From NCBI GenBank assembly GCA_900142905.1, contig FSRV01000002.1:186001-250000 (forward strand): a DNA stretch of 64,000 bases, given 5' to 3'. Of the stretch, positions 34,172 to 43,951 are shown piece by piece. The notes below the pieces were generated by a model. It was not told the origin of the DNA. It ran no database searches and worked only from the letters and a program-made list of their open reading frames with translations. A program made the position numbers and the translations under genes. The DNA comes from Burkholderia sp. GAS332 (GTDB taxonomy: Bacteria > Pseudomonadota > Gammaproteobacteria > Burkholderiales > Burkholderiaceae). Position 1 is the stretch's first letter; every line of letters starts with the position of its first letter.

Positions 34172-36021
34172 CCGAGAAACCAACCTCCACTTTCGATGCC
34201 ACCCTGATCAAAAGCGATATTCGAAGTGCCGCCATGATCGAAATCCAGTCAGAGCAACGTTTTGTACCTTACGACGAGTACCTGCTCGAACGCGCGCATA
34301 CACAGTGGCAGTTTGGTGACTGGGGAAGCCTCGCTCAACTCGATTGCAATACGGCGCAGAACCATCCTGATCGCGCTAAGCTGGCTGTGCTCATGGCTGC
34401 CGCGCGACTTCAACTCGGACAACTCGTTCAAGCCAGACAATTCATCTGGTTAGCTCGAGAGTGGGGGGCGAGCAAGAAGTTGATCTGCCAGATTCTTGTC
34501 TCAGGCGTGCATAACAGCTTAGGGCGTGCCGCAGCTATCGCGGGCAACTCAAAGTGTGCAATTGGGCATTTTGAATCTGCAATCAGGGCTGGCACTCCTG
34601 GAGGTGACAGACTTCTGCTAACAAAGGCACGTGTTAACCAGCAATACCACGATCTTGGTTTGCCGGCAGCAGGCTTGGACGATGAGCTGAGCGGCGCTCC
34701 CGTTTCACAGAAATTGCTGCGCAGAATCCGCGGTTTCAGCGTCAATCGACTGGCAGATTTCAAGTTGGGAGACGCGTGGGCTGGCAACACGGTTAACACG
34801 GTCATATTTCGTCACCACGGCATCCTCACTCATCAAGGCAAGCAATTTACCGCCTTCTATGTGGATACCAACACACTGCGCCTCGTGCAACGCGACCTGG
34901 AAACAGATAGCTTCGAGACTTACGATATCGGTGGCACTTACAATCTCTCCGATGCTCACAACACCATAAGTCTCGGCGTGGATCGTGCCAATCACCTTCA
35001 TATGTGCTACGACCACCATGCCACTCAACTTCGCTACCGACGGAGCATTCGACCCAATGACATTTTGAGTTGGAGCGACGAGTTGCCCATGACGGGCATG
35101 GCGGAAGACAGGGTCACGTATCCCTCATTCATACAACCTCATCATGGATTTCCACTGACCTTACTTTATCGTGATGGTGGGCACAACAGAGGTAACGCAC
35201 GCCTCAAATTCTATGATGAATTGCTGAAAAACTGGACGGACGTCTCCCTGCCTATTCTCAGCGGTAGCGAGTCAAAGCCGTGGACAAGCAACGCCTACTG
35301 GAATCATCCAGCTATCGGCAGTGACGGTAGTCTGCACCTTAGCTTTGTGTGGCGAACCCATACGCTAGGCAAGGAAGAGCGGATAAACAACATTAATATC
35401 GGTTACGCCTGCTCGCCGGATGGTGGATTGAGCTGGTTTACCTCCAGAGGGCGGAGTTACCAATTGCCTATCACTCAGGTCAATGCGGAGACCGTGCATC
35501 CAGTTTCTCCGGGCAGCAACTTGATGAACCAGTGCAGCATGGCGCTTGACGGTCGTAACAATCCGCATATCGTTTTCTATGCGGACGACGCCAATGGTAT
35601 TCCGCAATACCAGCATTTGCGATTTGACGGACACCGATGGCATCACCAGATCATATCGCGACGGACCCAAGCTTTTGTCTTGCAGGGAGCCGGTACTTTG
35701 CAAATTCCGATAAGCCGCCCCGAAATCGTGATTGACCGGCAGGACAATGCCTATGTCATTACTCGAGGGGATCATAGCCAGGGACGGATGGTCGCCACTT
35801 TTCTTGCGAGCCCTAGCTACGAATGGTTTCCTGAAAATGTCGAAGTTTTATGGGATGAAGATGTGGGTCTTTCCGAACCCGTTATTGACCGCATGCGTTG
35901 GGAGCAAGACAACGTGCTGAGCCTGCTTTTGCAGTACAACGAACAGCCCGATCATGAGGGCGGCCCGCAAACGTCAGATCGGCCGGTCATGCTTGCCGAC
36001 ATTCAATTTGCAACCGCTTAG
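34168..36021 (+). CDS. BNR-repeat (BNR_4-like) beta-propeller protein with helical N-terminus
   Basis: A 617-residue protein coupled to the coiled-coil gene by ATGA. Residues ~35-165 are TPR-like helices (YLLERAHTQWQFGDWGSL, LQLGQLVQARQFIWLAREWG). From ~200 on the sequence has propeller blades with the pattern of the BNR_4 family: TAFYVDTNTLRLVQRDLETD, DRANHLHMCYDHHATQLRYR, RVTYPSFIQPHHGFPLTLLY, GSDGSLHLSFVWRTHT, YACSPDGGLSWF, DGRNNPHIVFYADD. Several polysaccharide lyases and glycan-binding proteins use this fold. No signal peptide is visible, odd for a lyase. It could bind or modify the capsule before export; not established. Confidence 0.65.
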   Translation: MTEKPTSTFDATLIKSDIRSAAMIEIQSEQRFVPYDEYLLERAHTQWQFGDWGSLAQLDCNTAQNHPDRAKLAVLMAAARLQLGQLVQARQFIWLAREWGASKKLICQILVSGVHNSLGRAAAIAGNSKCAIGHFESAIRAGTPGGDRLLLTKARVNQQYHDLGLPAAGLDDELSGAPVSQKLLRRIRGFSVNRLADFKLGDAWAGNTVNTVIFRHHGILTHQGKQFTAFYVDTNTLRLVQRDLETDSFETYDIGGTYNLSDAHNTISLGVDRANHLHMCYDHHATQLRYRRSIRPNDILSWSDELPMTGMAEDRVTYPSFIQPHHGFPLTLLYRDGGHNRGNARLKFYDELLKNWTDVSLPILSGSESKPWTSNAYWNHPAIGSDGSLHLSFVWRTHTLGKEERINNINIGYACSPDGGLSWFTSRGRSYQLPITQVNAETVHPVSPGSNLMNQCSMALDGRNNPHIVFYADDANGIPQYQHLRFDGHRWHHQIISRRTQAFVLQGAGTLQIPISRPEIVIDRQDNAYVITRGDHSQGRMVATFLASPSYEWFPENVEVLWDEDVGLSEPVIDRMRWEQDNVLSLLLQYNEQPDHEGGPQTSDRPVMLADIQFATA

Positions 36022-36042
36022 CCATAAAATTAGAGAGATAAG

Positions 36043-38772
36043 GTGCGTCAAGTGAATCTACTAAAAAAGGCGAACAAGGAATTTGTCGGGCTCGATTATG
36101 AAACTGCTTATAAATCCTATCAGGCAGCGATCGAAGCTATGCCAGAACTGGCAAGCGTCATCAACTTCAACATCGAGTTGATGCGCAGGCGCGGGTACGA
36201 GCTCACTCCTCCTGTTGTCGCAGAAAAGAAAACTGAGAACAATGTGGTTCCGCCGATCGTCAGAAAGCTGCCGATTACGGTTCTGATCATCACGTGGGAC
36301 GTCGGCCACAACTGTTTAGGGCGATCCTATATGCTTGCCGAGGTGGTCGAGCGTATTGCCCGACACTCGCTGCTAGTGGGCTTCCAGTTTCCTAAATACG
36401 GCAGCAATGTATGGGAGCCTGTCCGCGAAGGCCGACTTCCAGTTATTACCTTGCCAGGTTCCAACCTGCCTGAGTTTCATCAGAGCCTTGAGCGCATTTC
36501 GGCGCGCATTAAACCGGACATTGTCATTGCGTGCAAGCCGCGTCTGCCCTCTGTCGCACTTGGCATGATGATCAAGGAAAAATGGGGCTGTCCGCTCATC
36601 ATTGATGTGGACGATCACGAGCTTTCATTTTTTAAAAACCAGAATGAGCTGAATGCGCAGGACTTGTTATCTTTACCTGCCGGCGAGATAGCCAATGTCA
36701 CCGAGCCTTATGCGGAATTGTGGACGCGATTCACGGAGAGCCTCTGCAAAGCCGCAGACGGAATTCTTGTATCGAACGTCGCCTTACAGAAGAAATTTGG
36801 TGGAATAATCGTTCCTCACGTAAGGGATGAAAACAGATTCGACCCGTCGAAATATGACAAGCTAAAAATTCGCAGTCAGTACGCGGTACCAGTCGACGCT
36901 AAGGTTGTTTTATTTTTTGGAACACCGCGCGTCCACAAAGGAATCAACATTCTCGCCGAGGCAGTGAGCAAGGTGGCCGATCCGGGTTTCCGGCTGGTTT
37001 TAGTAGGCACCCCGACCGACAAAAGCGTTTATGCCCAGTTGGACCGATTGGCTATGGGGCGAATCATTTATCTTCCCAACCAGCCTTTCGCGGCTATCCC
37101 GGAAATCCTCGCCATGGCTGACATTGTTTGTCTTCCCCAGGACGAAGAGCATGCAATCTCCAAGTTTCAACTTCCTGCAAAGGCGATTGATGCCGTCGCA
37201 ATGGGCATCCCCTTATTAGTCAGCAATACCCAACCGCTGATGCAATTGGTTGAGGATCAGGTTGCAGAGCTTGTCAGTGTCAAGGACATACCCGCTGCGC
37301 TGGAGCGTCTGGCGGGAAAGAAAGAGAGAGTCCAGCAGTGGCAGGACGACGTTCGCGGAAAATTTCTTGGTCGCTATAGCTACACCGCCGCCGCCAGCCA
37401 ATTACGGCAGTTATTTCAACAGTCCCTGTCACGCAATACGCGAGGCGGCGGCCCGTGGGCGAACGGATTTCATTCAGTAATGCGGCATGCGTTAAGTGCG
37501 CATAAGGTGGCTGCTTCGGAACCTCGCGAACATGGTTTTGATATCGTATTGTTCTGGAAACAAAACGATACGAAGCTATACGGCCGTCGTCACGACATGG
37601 TAATCAAATACCTTTCGTCGCGACCTGACGTGCGTAAAGTGGTTATTTTCGATGCACCCATATCCGAGTTCGATTTAATTCAGCGTCAACAATCACGTGA
37701 TGAAGCCAGTCAGCATCGCTGGATCTACGTGAGTACCTATGAAAAATTGTTGGGAAAGCACGACTCACAGAAGACCTCGTACAACGTGTTCGTCTATCCT
37801 CCCGGAAAATATAGACGCAATGATTCGGAGCTGACGAAGCCGGATTTGCATGATGGATATTTCCCGTACGTCAGCGATGTGCTGAAGCGGGAGGGGGTGA
37901 ATGCGGCCGAATCGATCTTCTGGATTTACCCGAAGAATTACTCTGCGCCGGCACTTATCGACTATTTCAAGCCGATGAAAGTTGTGGTTGACGTCGTGGA
38001 TGACCATCGGGCGTGGCCAGACGTCTCGGCTGCCGAGCATCAGCGTCTGACGGATAATTACAGGCTCACGTTGGCAAAGGCTGATATGGCTTTTGTCAAT
38101 TGCGAACCGATGGTCGGCGCCATGAAGCCGTTTTACCCCGCAATTCGTCTTGTCCCGAATGGTTGTGATGCAAATCCGTCTAAAATGGAACCGAGAGATA
38201 GTGCGGAATTCGAGGCGTTCAAGTCATGGAGCGGGAAAACTATAGGCTTCGTGGGAAATCTTGAGAAGAAGATCGATATTCCTCTTCTGGAGAAAATCGC
38301 GAAACGTTTTACAGATTATCAGATCGTGCTTATAGGTTCGACACATTCGAATCCCGATGTACTGCGGCTCAAGCAGTATCCTAACGTGCGGCTGGCAGGA
38401 GTGGTGCCTTACGATGAAGTTGGTGCCTGGGTCTCCCGATTTGATGTGGGGATTATTCCTCATTTGAATCTTGAAATGACGCAAAACATGAACCCACTGA
38501 AGCTATATGTTTACCTGTCATGGAATGTTCCGATCATCTCCACGGAGATATTCAACGTCGATCGTGGGGCGCGCGCGTTGCGCATCGCTGGCTCTCATGA
38601 TGAATTTCTAAGTCAGATTTCCGCTGTTATGCAAAATGGAAAAATCGCTGCTGAGAATATGCTTGGTTATGTTCAGCAGAATAGCTGGAACAAAAGATTT
38701 GAAAAACACGTGGACGAATTACTTGGCGAAATATTTGAAAACCACGTGGACGAACTGCTAGCCGCTCATTAA
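36043..38772 (+). CDS. Double-headed GT-B glycosyltransferase
   Basis: A 909-residue protein (GTG start at 36043, with AGAGAGATAAGG just before it). After a TPR-like first ~50 residues, residues ~75-470 form one GT-B enzyme (VLIITWDVGHNCLGRSYMLA; KVVLFFGTPRVHKGINILAE; YLPNQPFAAIPEILAMADIV; LPAKAIDAVAMGIPLLVSNT). Residues ~500-890 form a second (VVVDVVDDHRAWPDVSAAE; IRLVPNGCDANPSK; GKTIGFVGNLEKKIDIPLLE; NMNPLKLYVYLSWNVPIIST). It probably adds two sugars in turn, possibly a disaccharide repeat. Not ATGA-coupled: 21 bp follow the propeller gene. Confidence 0.75.
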   Translation: MRQVNLLKKANKEFVGLDYETAYKSYQAAIEAMPELASVINFNIELMRRRGYELTPPVVAEKKTENNVVPPIVRKLPITVLIITWDVGHNCLGRSYMLAEVVERIARHSLLVGFQFPKYGSNVWEPVREGRLPVITLPGSNLPEFHQSLERISARIKPDIVIACKPRLPSVALGMMIKEKWGCPLIIDVDDHELSFFKNQNELNAQDLLSLPAGEIANVTEPYAELWTRFTESLCKAADGILVSNVALQKKFGGIIVPHVRDENRFDPSKYDKLKIRSQYAVPVDAKVVLFFGTPRVHKGINILAEAVSKVADPGFRLVLVGTPTDKSVYAQLDRLAMGRIIYLPNQPFAAIPEILAMADIVCLPQDEEHAISKFQLPAKAIDAVAMGIPLLVSNTQPLMQLVEDQVAELVSVKDIPAALERLAGKKERVQQWQDDVRGKFLGRYSYTAAASQLRQLFQQSLSRNTRGGGPWANGFHSVMRHALSAHKVAASEPREHGFDIVLFWKQNDTKLYGRRHDMVIKYLSSRPDVRKVVIFDAPISEFDLIQRQQSRDEASQHRWIYVSTYEKLLGKHDSQKTSYNVFVYPPGKYRRNDSELTKPDLHDGYFPYVSDVLKREGVNAAESIFWIYPKNYSAPALIDYFKPMKVVVDVVDDHRAWPDVSAAEHQRLTDNYRLTLAKADMAFVNCEPMVGAMKPFYPAIRLVPNGCDANPSKMEPRDSAEFEAFKSWSGKTIGFVGNLEKKIDIPLLEKIAKRFTDYQIVLIGSTHSNPDVLRLKQYPNVRLAGVVPYDEVGAWVSRFDVGIIPHLNLEMTQNMNPLKLYVYLSWNVPIISTEIFNVDRGARALRIAGSHDEFLSQISAVMQNGKIAAENMLGYVQQNSWNKRFEKHVDELLGEIFENHVDELLAAH

Positions 38773-38911
38773 TGATGTGTCACGACGCTTTTTTTCGAGG
38801 TTGAACGTCACGGTGAACTAGGGATGTTTAGCATTCGTCGCAGCGTAAGCTCGCAGATTGTCGGCGGCTCTTATTCGATAGTAGCGTATAAATTTTCAGG
38901 GACTTTTTTTT

Positions 38912-40093
38912 ATGTTTAATTTTCTTGGCATGTTGCTCAAAGGGCGGCAGTCGAAACATCTGGTTCTTTTGATGCTGGTCGCTGGTGCTCCTCTTGCCTC
39001 GGCAAGTGATTCGGAAGATCTCTTCCACAATCAAGGGGACTGGGCGAAGAGTTGTTTCGCCGCACTTCCTGCCCCTGCGAAGCAGGAAGTGCAGCCGGAG
39101 CTATTCCCGGTCGTGATACATGGTACGCCGGGTCGAAACTTCGGCTCCGAGCAGCTTTTTGCACCCGTCGTATCCATTGCGTATCCACTGGCAAATCTAG
39201 GTTCTGCTTGTATGACAGGCGACCATGCCGCTTGCCAGCAATTCTCCGATTGGGTTGGGAAGTTGGCTGACACAGACGCCCTGCATTTTGATCGCGAAAA
39301 GCATAAAGATAGCCAATCGTCGCTGGTCACGGGCGAGTTGTCGGGTAACAGCACGCTCAGGCCTATCGCCATTTATACGTCGATACTGCGACGGCATAAT
39401 CTGATCACACTGACTAATCGCAGCACCGTATTCGACTGGATGCGTCGCCGCACGCAGGAATACTCGCATATATCGGGAAAAGAGAGCGAGTCTCAACTTG
39501 CACAGAATCTGGTGCTGAATTCTGCAGTTACCCAGTTAGAAGTGGGCATTACGACGTCGGACCCGTCACTGACAAACCCGGCGGAAAAGGTCTATCGCGC
39601 TTATATCGATACCATGAGGGCAGACGGAAGTTTCCCGGCAGAATCTCAACGTGGTCAGTCCGCGTTGAAATACGAAAATGACGCAATTGGGTTGCTGGTA
39701 CTTGTTGCGGAAACTGGACTCGTAAATGGTGCCGACCTTTATGCGTATAAAGGGCCGAACGGAGATATTCATACGGCTATAAAATTCTGGCTTGATGCGT
39801 TGCAAAACGAAAATTTGATTGCGCCCTATGCAGCGGCCAATGTCGCGCCAACGGACGCCGCTCAGCCGGGCGGAAAGCAGGCGCTCAATTTTATGAAGCC
39901 TCAAAGAGATATGGTGCAGCTGGGATGGATTATCCCTTACGTCAAACATTTTCCGGATAGTGAAAACACCAAAATTATCCGCCTTTTGGTGGCTCACGGC
40001 GAGATTCCAGTCCTGAATAACTATGATAGTTTATTAACTGTTTACCCGAAATGCGTGTGGGGAACGCCAGCGGGATTGGTAAAAAACCCATAA
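38912..40093 (+). CDS. Alginate-lyase-family (PF05426-like) exported protein
   Basis: A 393-residue protein. The N-terminus (MLLKGRQSKHLVLLMLVAGA then PLASA) looks like a signal peptide with cleavage before SDSED, so the enzyme is periplasmic or secreted. The (alpha/alpha)-toroid alginate-lyase pattern is visible in NSTLRPIAIYTSILRRHNLI, NLVLNSAVTQLEVG and especially ADGSFPAESQRGQSALKYEN, which matches the D/G-S-x-P-x-E-x-x-R-G-x-x-A-L-x-Y signature with catalytic Arg and Tyr. Such lyases in biosynthetic clusters trim mislocalised polymer. Substrate is presumably the locus's own uronic-acid polysaccharide. Confidence 0.7.
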   Translation: MFNFLGMLLKGRQSKHLVLLMLVAGAPLASASDSEDLFHNQGDWAKSCFAALPAPAKQEVQPELFPVVIHGTPGRNFGSEQLFAPVVSIAYPLANLGSACMTGDHAACQQFSDWVGKLADTDALHFDREKHKDSQSSLVTGELSGNSTLRPIAIYTSILRRHNLITLTNRSTVFDWMRRRTQEYSHISGKESESQLAQNLVLNSAVTQLEVGITTSDPSLTNPAEKVYRAYIDTMRADGSFPAESQRGQSALKYENDAIGLLVLVAETGLVNGADLYAYKGPNGDIHTAIKFWLDALQNENLIAPYAAANVAPTDAAQPGGKQALNFMKPQRDMVQLGWIIPYVKHFPDSENTKIIRLLVAHGEIPVLNNYDSLLTVYPKCVWGTPAGLVKNP

Positions 40094-40168
40094 TCTTCGG
40101 ATCAGTGATTACGATGTTTGGTTCAAAAGAAACGATCCTGATGAACCTAAGTCGATGAAGAATCGCTT

Positions 40169-41389
40169 ATGCTACTCACTATTGGAAAGTTTGCGATGCG
40201 CTGCGAAGTCAAAGGAATATTTGAAATTGTCAAGGAGAAAGGACTTGAATATAGAGTGCTTTCGCCGGCTGTCGATTATTTGCGGCCATCGATAGCTCGA
40301 TTTACGAACATAAATGAATTTAAGTTTGATAGATCTGACTATCTCGAGTCGCAATATAAAAATCGAAAAATTTCGGTTGATCCGTGTATATGCGTGGATC
40401 TGCGGGACGTTATTGTTCTGTTGGACGGAACCATCATTGTCGATGGTTGCATTGTAAAAGATAGCGTTCCCGGGGTGGTTGTGAAGCAGCGGCAGCGCTA
40501 TAAGCTACTGAGCCCGGTTGACAGTGATGCATGGGAAGTCGACGTCTCAGGCATTGTCAATTCACCGGTCGAGCTCGCAGTATGCACCACCCGTTATGGT
40601 ATCCAGTACTATGGGTATTGGCTTGCCGAAATTCTGCCTCGTCTTTACGCCGCGCGGAGCGAAATTCCTCCGAACGCCAGCATTTTGATGCCTGCGAACT
40701 TTGCATCCCCCCATGACGGTCAGTCGTCTGGCGTGTGGACGGCGATCCAGCAGTCGCTCGAACTCGCCGGGATCGCTTTTGGGTCTGTCATTTCTCTTCC
40801 CGAAGCGGGTATGCGTATTCCTAGGCTGCGCTACGTTACCAAGATGGGTCCGACAGACCGAAAAGCGCCAGCCATTTTTGAATGTTTTCGCGAACTGTCA
40901 GGACGGATTGGAGCACGGACGAGCGATCGTCGAATCTATGTAACGCGCCATGATGTAGCGGACCGTCGTGTGCATAATGAGGACGAGGTTATGTCTCTGC
41001 TTGGCAAGCATGGCTTTGAATACATCCGCGTCTCGGAATATGATTTTGCCGGCCAGGTGGAGTTGTTTTCTTCAGCTTCCGTAATTGCTGGCCCTTTGGG
41101 TTCGGCTTTGACGAACATCGCATTTGCGCGCTCAGGTACGGCCATTCTTCCCATGATTCCTGCTCATTGGGACGACATGTTTTTCTACGACCTCGCGGCT
41201 TTGGGTGGAATGTACTGGTATGAAGTTCGTGGGCCCTTGAGCACGAACGTCCACAAGTTGTATCACCGAAACGATTTCGAGGTCGATTTGCCGACGCTTC
41301 GGCGAGCGTTAGCCCTAATCGAAGAAGACTCCGACCGTACAAGGCCGGTTAGATCCCGCGGGCCGTATCCACTCCCGGCGCAAATCTAG
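40169..41389 (+). CDS. Glycosyltransferase family 61 (DUF563) protein
   Basis: A 406-residue protein with the GT61 C-terminal half: RRIYVTRHDVADRRVHNEDE, LLGKHGFEYIRVSEYDFAGQ, VELFSSASVIAGPLGSALTN and GTAILPMIPAHWDD. The central AVCTTRYGIQYYGYWLAEIL matches the family's H/W-x-x-E-x-L-P-R-L segment (LAEILPRLYAAR). It likely adds one residue to the capsule repeat. The first ~130 residues are diverged. It is followed by a hairpin at 41448 that may end the first capsule transcript. Confidence 0.75.
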   Translation: MLLTIGKFAMRCEVKGIFEIVKEKGLEYRVLSPAVDYLRPSIARFTNINEFKFDRSDYLESQYKNRKISVDPCICVDLRDVIVLLDGTIIVDGCIVKDSVPGVVVKQRQRYKLLSPVDSDAWEVDVSGIVNSPVELAVCTTRYGIQYYGYWLAEILPRLYAARSEIPPNASILMPANFASPHDGQSSGVWTAIQQSLELAGIAFGSVISLPEAGMRIPRLRYVTKMGPTDRKAPAIFECFRELSGRIGARTSDRRIYVTRHDVADRRVHNEDEVMSLLGKHGFEYIRVSEYDFAGQVELFSSASVIAGPLGSALTNIAFARSGTAILPMIPAHWDDMFFYDLAALGGMYWYEVRGPLSTNVHKLYHRNDFEVDLPTLRRALALIEEDSDRTRPVRSRGPYPLPAQI

Positions 41390-41447
41390 ATCAGGTTGGA
41401 GTTTAAATATGTTTTTCATGATTTTTCTCCTATCGTCCGCTAACGTA

Positions 41448-41471
41448 CGTGACTCGTGTGAGTCGCGTTTT
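41448..41471 (+). terminator. Candidate intrinsic terminator after the GT61 gene
   Basis: An 8-bp stem (CGTGACTC pairing with GAGTCGCG, one G-T pair) with a GTGT loop, followed by TTTT. It lies 59 bp after the GT61 stop and 200 bp before ugd, at the break between two tightly packed gene groups. Confidence 0.45.
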
Positions 41472-41672
41472 CGGCGCCTGGATGATTATTGTGCGTCCGG
41501 TAGTGTGGTCTGACGGGCGGTCGTGGCCTTCCATTGGCGACAGTGGGGCGATCAGTGGATGCAGATATGGAAACGGCGACACGGTTTTTTGATTGCTTGA
41601 CAGCTCGAAGCTGAGTCAGTGTCTGACGCGAACAAACAGCTTGAACCCCCTAATTGCCTGTGAGAAATGTGT

Positions 41673-42842
41673 ATGAAAATCGCGATCGCCGGCACCGGCT
41701 ACGTCGGCCTTTCTCTCGCCGTACTCCTCGCTCAGCACAACGAGGTCATCGCTCTGGACATCGTCCGTGAAAAGGTGGCGTTGCTCAACCACAAGCAATC
41801 CCCGATCGAGGACACCGAACTCGAAGATTTTTTGGCGCACAAGCCTCTCAACTTCCGCGCCACGCTGGATAAAGAGGAGGCCTTTGCCGGTGCAGACTAT
41901 GTCATTATCGCGACGCCGACCGACTACGATCACGGAACGAATTACTTCAACACCACGTGGATCGAGGGCGTTATCCGCGATGTGATGGTCATCAATCCGC
42001 AGGCCGTCATGGTGATCAAGTCGACCATACCTGTCGGCTATACTGAGCGCGCGCGAGCAACCCTGGGCACCGGCAACCTGATCTTCTCGCCTGAATTTCT
42101 GCGTGATGGTCTGGCGCTGTACGACAACTTGTATCCTTCTCGAATCGTCATTGGCGAGCGCTCCGAACGGGCGGAAATCTTCGCCGATCTGTTGAAGAAA
42201 GGGGCCGTCAAGCAGGATATTGCAACGCTGTTTATTGACAGCACGGAGGCCGAAGCGATCAAGTTTTGCTCCAATACCTACCTTGCCATGCGCGTTGCCT
42301 ATTTCAACGAACTCGACCCCCATGCTGCCCAGCACGGTCTGAATCCACATCAGATCATCAACGGCGTATGCCTTGACCTGCGCATCGGCGCCCACTACAA
42401 CAGCCCACGCTTCGGTTGCGGCGGCTATTGCCTGCCCGAAGACACCCAGGGACCTCTCGCCAATTGCAGTCATATGCCGCAAAACCTGATTCACGCCATC
42501 GTGAAATTGAATGGCACGCGCAAGGATTTCATCGCCAACAGCGTGCTCAAACGGGACCCGAAGGTGGTGGGCATCTATCGGCGGGTCATGAAAACGGAAT
42601 CCGATAATTTCCGCGCGTCGAATATTCAGGGTGTCATGAAACGCATCAAGGCGAAGGCGGGACAGGTCATCGTGAATGAACCGGCTATGTACGAATCGAC
42701 CTTCTTCAATTCGATGGTGGTCAACGATCCGCCCGAATTAAAATGGTGTGCGGATTCGATCGTGCCGAGCCGCATGACGAACCATCTCGTCGACGTAGCA
42801 GACAATGTCTATACCCGTGACCTGTTCGGCGGCAATGCATGA
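41673..42842 (+). CDS. ugd: UDP-glucose 6-dehydrogenase, enterobacterial type
   Basis: A 389-residue enzyme; the ATG at 41673 ([20 protein letters not shown]) fits the family better than 41667. It closely follows E. coli Ugd: [75 protein letters not shown] and the final [13 protein letters not shown]. It makes UDP-glucuronate for the polymer. Oddity: the catalytic-Cys motif, FGYGGYCLPKDT in E. coli, reads [12 protein letters not shown]; the Cys and Asp stay but Lys becomes Glu (codon 42438-42440) and Tyr becomes Cys. This may alter activity or specificity. It leads a seven-gene operon with overlapping starts. Confidence 0.8.
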   Translation: MKIAIAGTGYVGLSLAVLLAQHNEVIALDIVREKVALLNHKQSPIEDTELEDFLAHKPLNFRATLDKEEAFAGADYVIIATPTDYDHGTNYFNTTWIEGVIRDVMVINPQAVMVIKSTIPVGYTERARATLGTGNLIFSPEFLRDGLALYDNLYPSRIVIGERSERAEIFADLLKKGAVKQDIATLFIDSTEAEAIKFCSNTYLAMRVAYFNELDPHAAQHGLNPHQIINGVCLDLRIGAHYNSPRFGCGGYCLPEDTQGPLANCSHMPQNLIHAIVKLNGTRKDFIANSVLKRDPKVVGIYRRVMKTESDNFRASNIQGVMKRIKAKAGQVIVNEPAMYESTFFNSMVVNDPPELKWCADSIVPSRMTNHLVDVADNVYTRDLFGGNA

Positions 42843-43951
42843 ATGACCAAAGTCCGGCGCGGCTGGAAAGTTCTGCCGTAGCGCTCCCGCGCATCCTGTT
42901 CTTCAACGTGAACGGCTCGGGCATGGGCCATCTGAATCGTTGTCTAGCGTATGCGCGGCGCTTGCGGGGACAGGCTCGCCCCTTTTTCTTTTCGCTGGCA
43001 TCGGCGATCGACATCATCGACGAAATGGGATTCGAGGCGGATTACTTCGTCTCTCCTTATTGGTCGACGAGTTCGACCTTTGCCTGGAATAGCGAGTTGG
43101 CAGTTCGATTCGGCCTGGTACTCGAACGCGTTCGCCCCGATGTGATCGTGTTTGACGGAACCTGGCCGTTTCAGGGTTTTCTGTATGCCTGTGAAGCGTA
43201 TGGCTCGCCGACTCTGGTCTGGTCCAATCGCGGTTTGCTCAAGGCAGCCACGAAAACGGTGCCGATAGACGAAGCGTTGTTCGATCTCGTCATCCAGCCG
43301 GGCGAGCTGGGCGCGGACGAAAGCAGGTCGGCACTTGCCGGTGGCGGCGAGCGGATAGTCGTTCCGCCAGTATGTTTGCTGGAAGACGATGAGTTGCTCG
43401 ACCGTGCCACGGCGAGAGAAGCGTTGGGCCTGGCACAGGAGAGTCTTATCGTGCTCTTCGCTCTAGGAGCGGGAAATCTTAAAGATGTCGCGGGCATCGG
43501 GCAGGGTCTGATTCGTGTTTTCGAGTCCGCCGGCTTTCAGGTGGTCTGGGCCCGCGCGCCCATTTCGGTGCAAGACGTCGCGTTGCCGTCAAGCGTACGC
43601 TCCCTCTCGATCTATCCGTTAGCGCGCTATCTGCGCGCCTTCGACGCGTTCGTTGGAGCTGCTGGATACAACACCTGTTGTGAATTGGTTCAGTCGGGCG
43701 TTCCTTCGCTGCTGGTCCCCAATGCTGAACTGGCGGACGACCAGGTCCGTCGAGCACAGATGCTGGCGCAGGTGATGCCGGCTGTCGTCTCTGCCTGCGA
43801 AACGGAAGAGCAGCGCAATGATGCGTTGCGCGAACTGCTCGACCTGCTGAACGCCGCGCAGACGAATAACGCGGACATTCCCATGAACGGCGCTTCGTTG
43901 GCCGCAAAAGAAATTCTGGGTTTAGCCGCGCGCAGGGAGCACAACCATTGA
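42839..43951 (+). CDS. GT-B glycosyltransferase, MurG/GT28-like
   Basis: A 370-residue protein, ATGA-coupled to ugd. Seen: the N-terminal glycine loop [20 protein letters not shown], the middle [13 protein letters not shown], and a C-terminal donor-binding domain with [50 protein letters not shown] and [13 protein letters not shown], typical of GT28-like enzymes using UDP-sugars. It probably transfers a UDP-GlcA or UDP-HexNAc unit made from locus products. Confidence 0.7.
   Translation: MNDQSPARLESSAVALPRILFFNVNGSGMGHLNRCLAYARRLRGQARPFFFSLASAIDIIDEMGFEADYFVSPYWSTSSTFAWNSELAVRFGLVLERVRPDVIVFDGTWPFQGFLYACEAYGSPTLVWSNRGLLKAATKTVPIDEALFDLVIQPGELGADESRSALAGGGERIVVPPVCLLEDDELLDRATAREALGLAQESLIVLFALGAGNLKDVAGIGQGLIRVFESAGFQVVWARAPISVQDVALPSSVRSLSIYPLARYLRAFDAFVGAAGYNTCCELVQSGVPSLLVPNAELADDQVRRAQMLAQVMPAVVSACETEEQRNDALRELLDLLNAAQTNNADIPMNGASLAAKEILGLAARREHNH

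Noticed and set aside
41557-41575. TTGGCGACAGTGGGGC as a sigma-54 promoter before ugd
   Set aside because: The GG-N10-GC spacing fits, but the -12 element lacks the TTGC consensus and the -24 element is poor.
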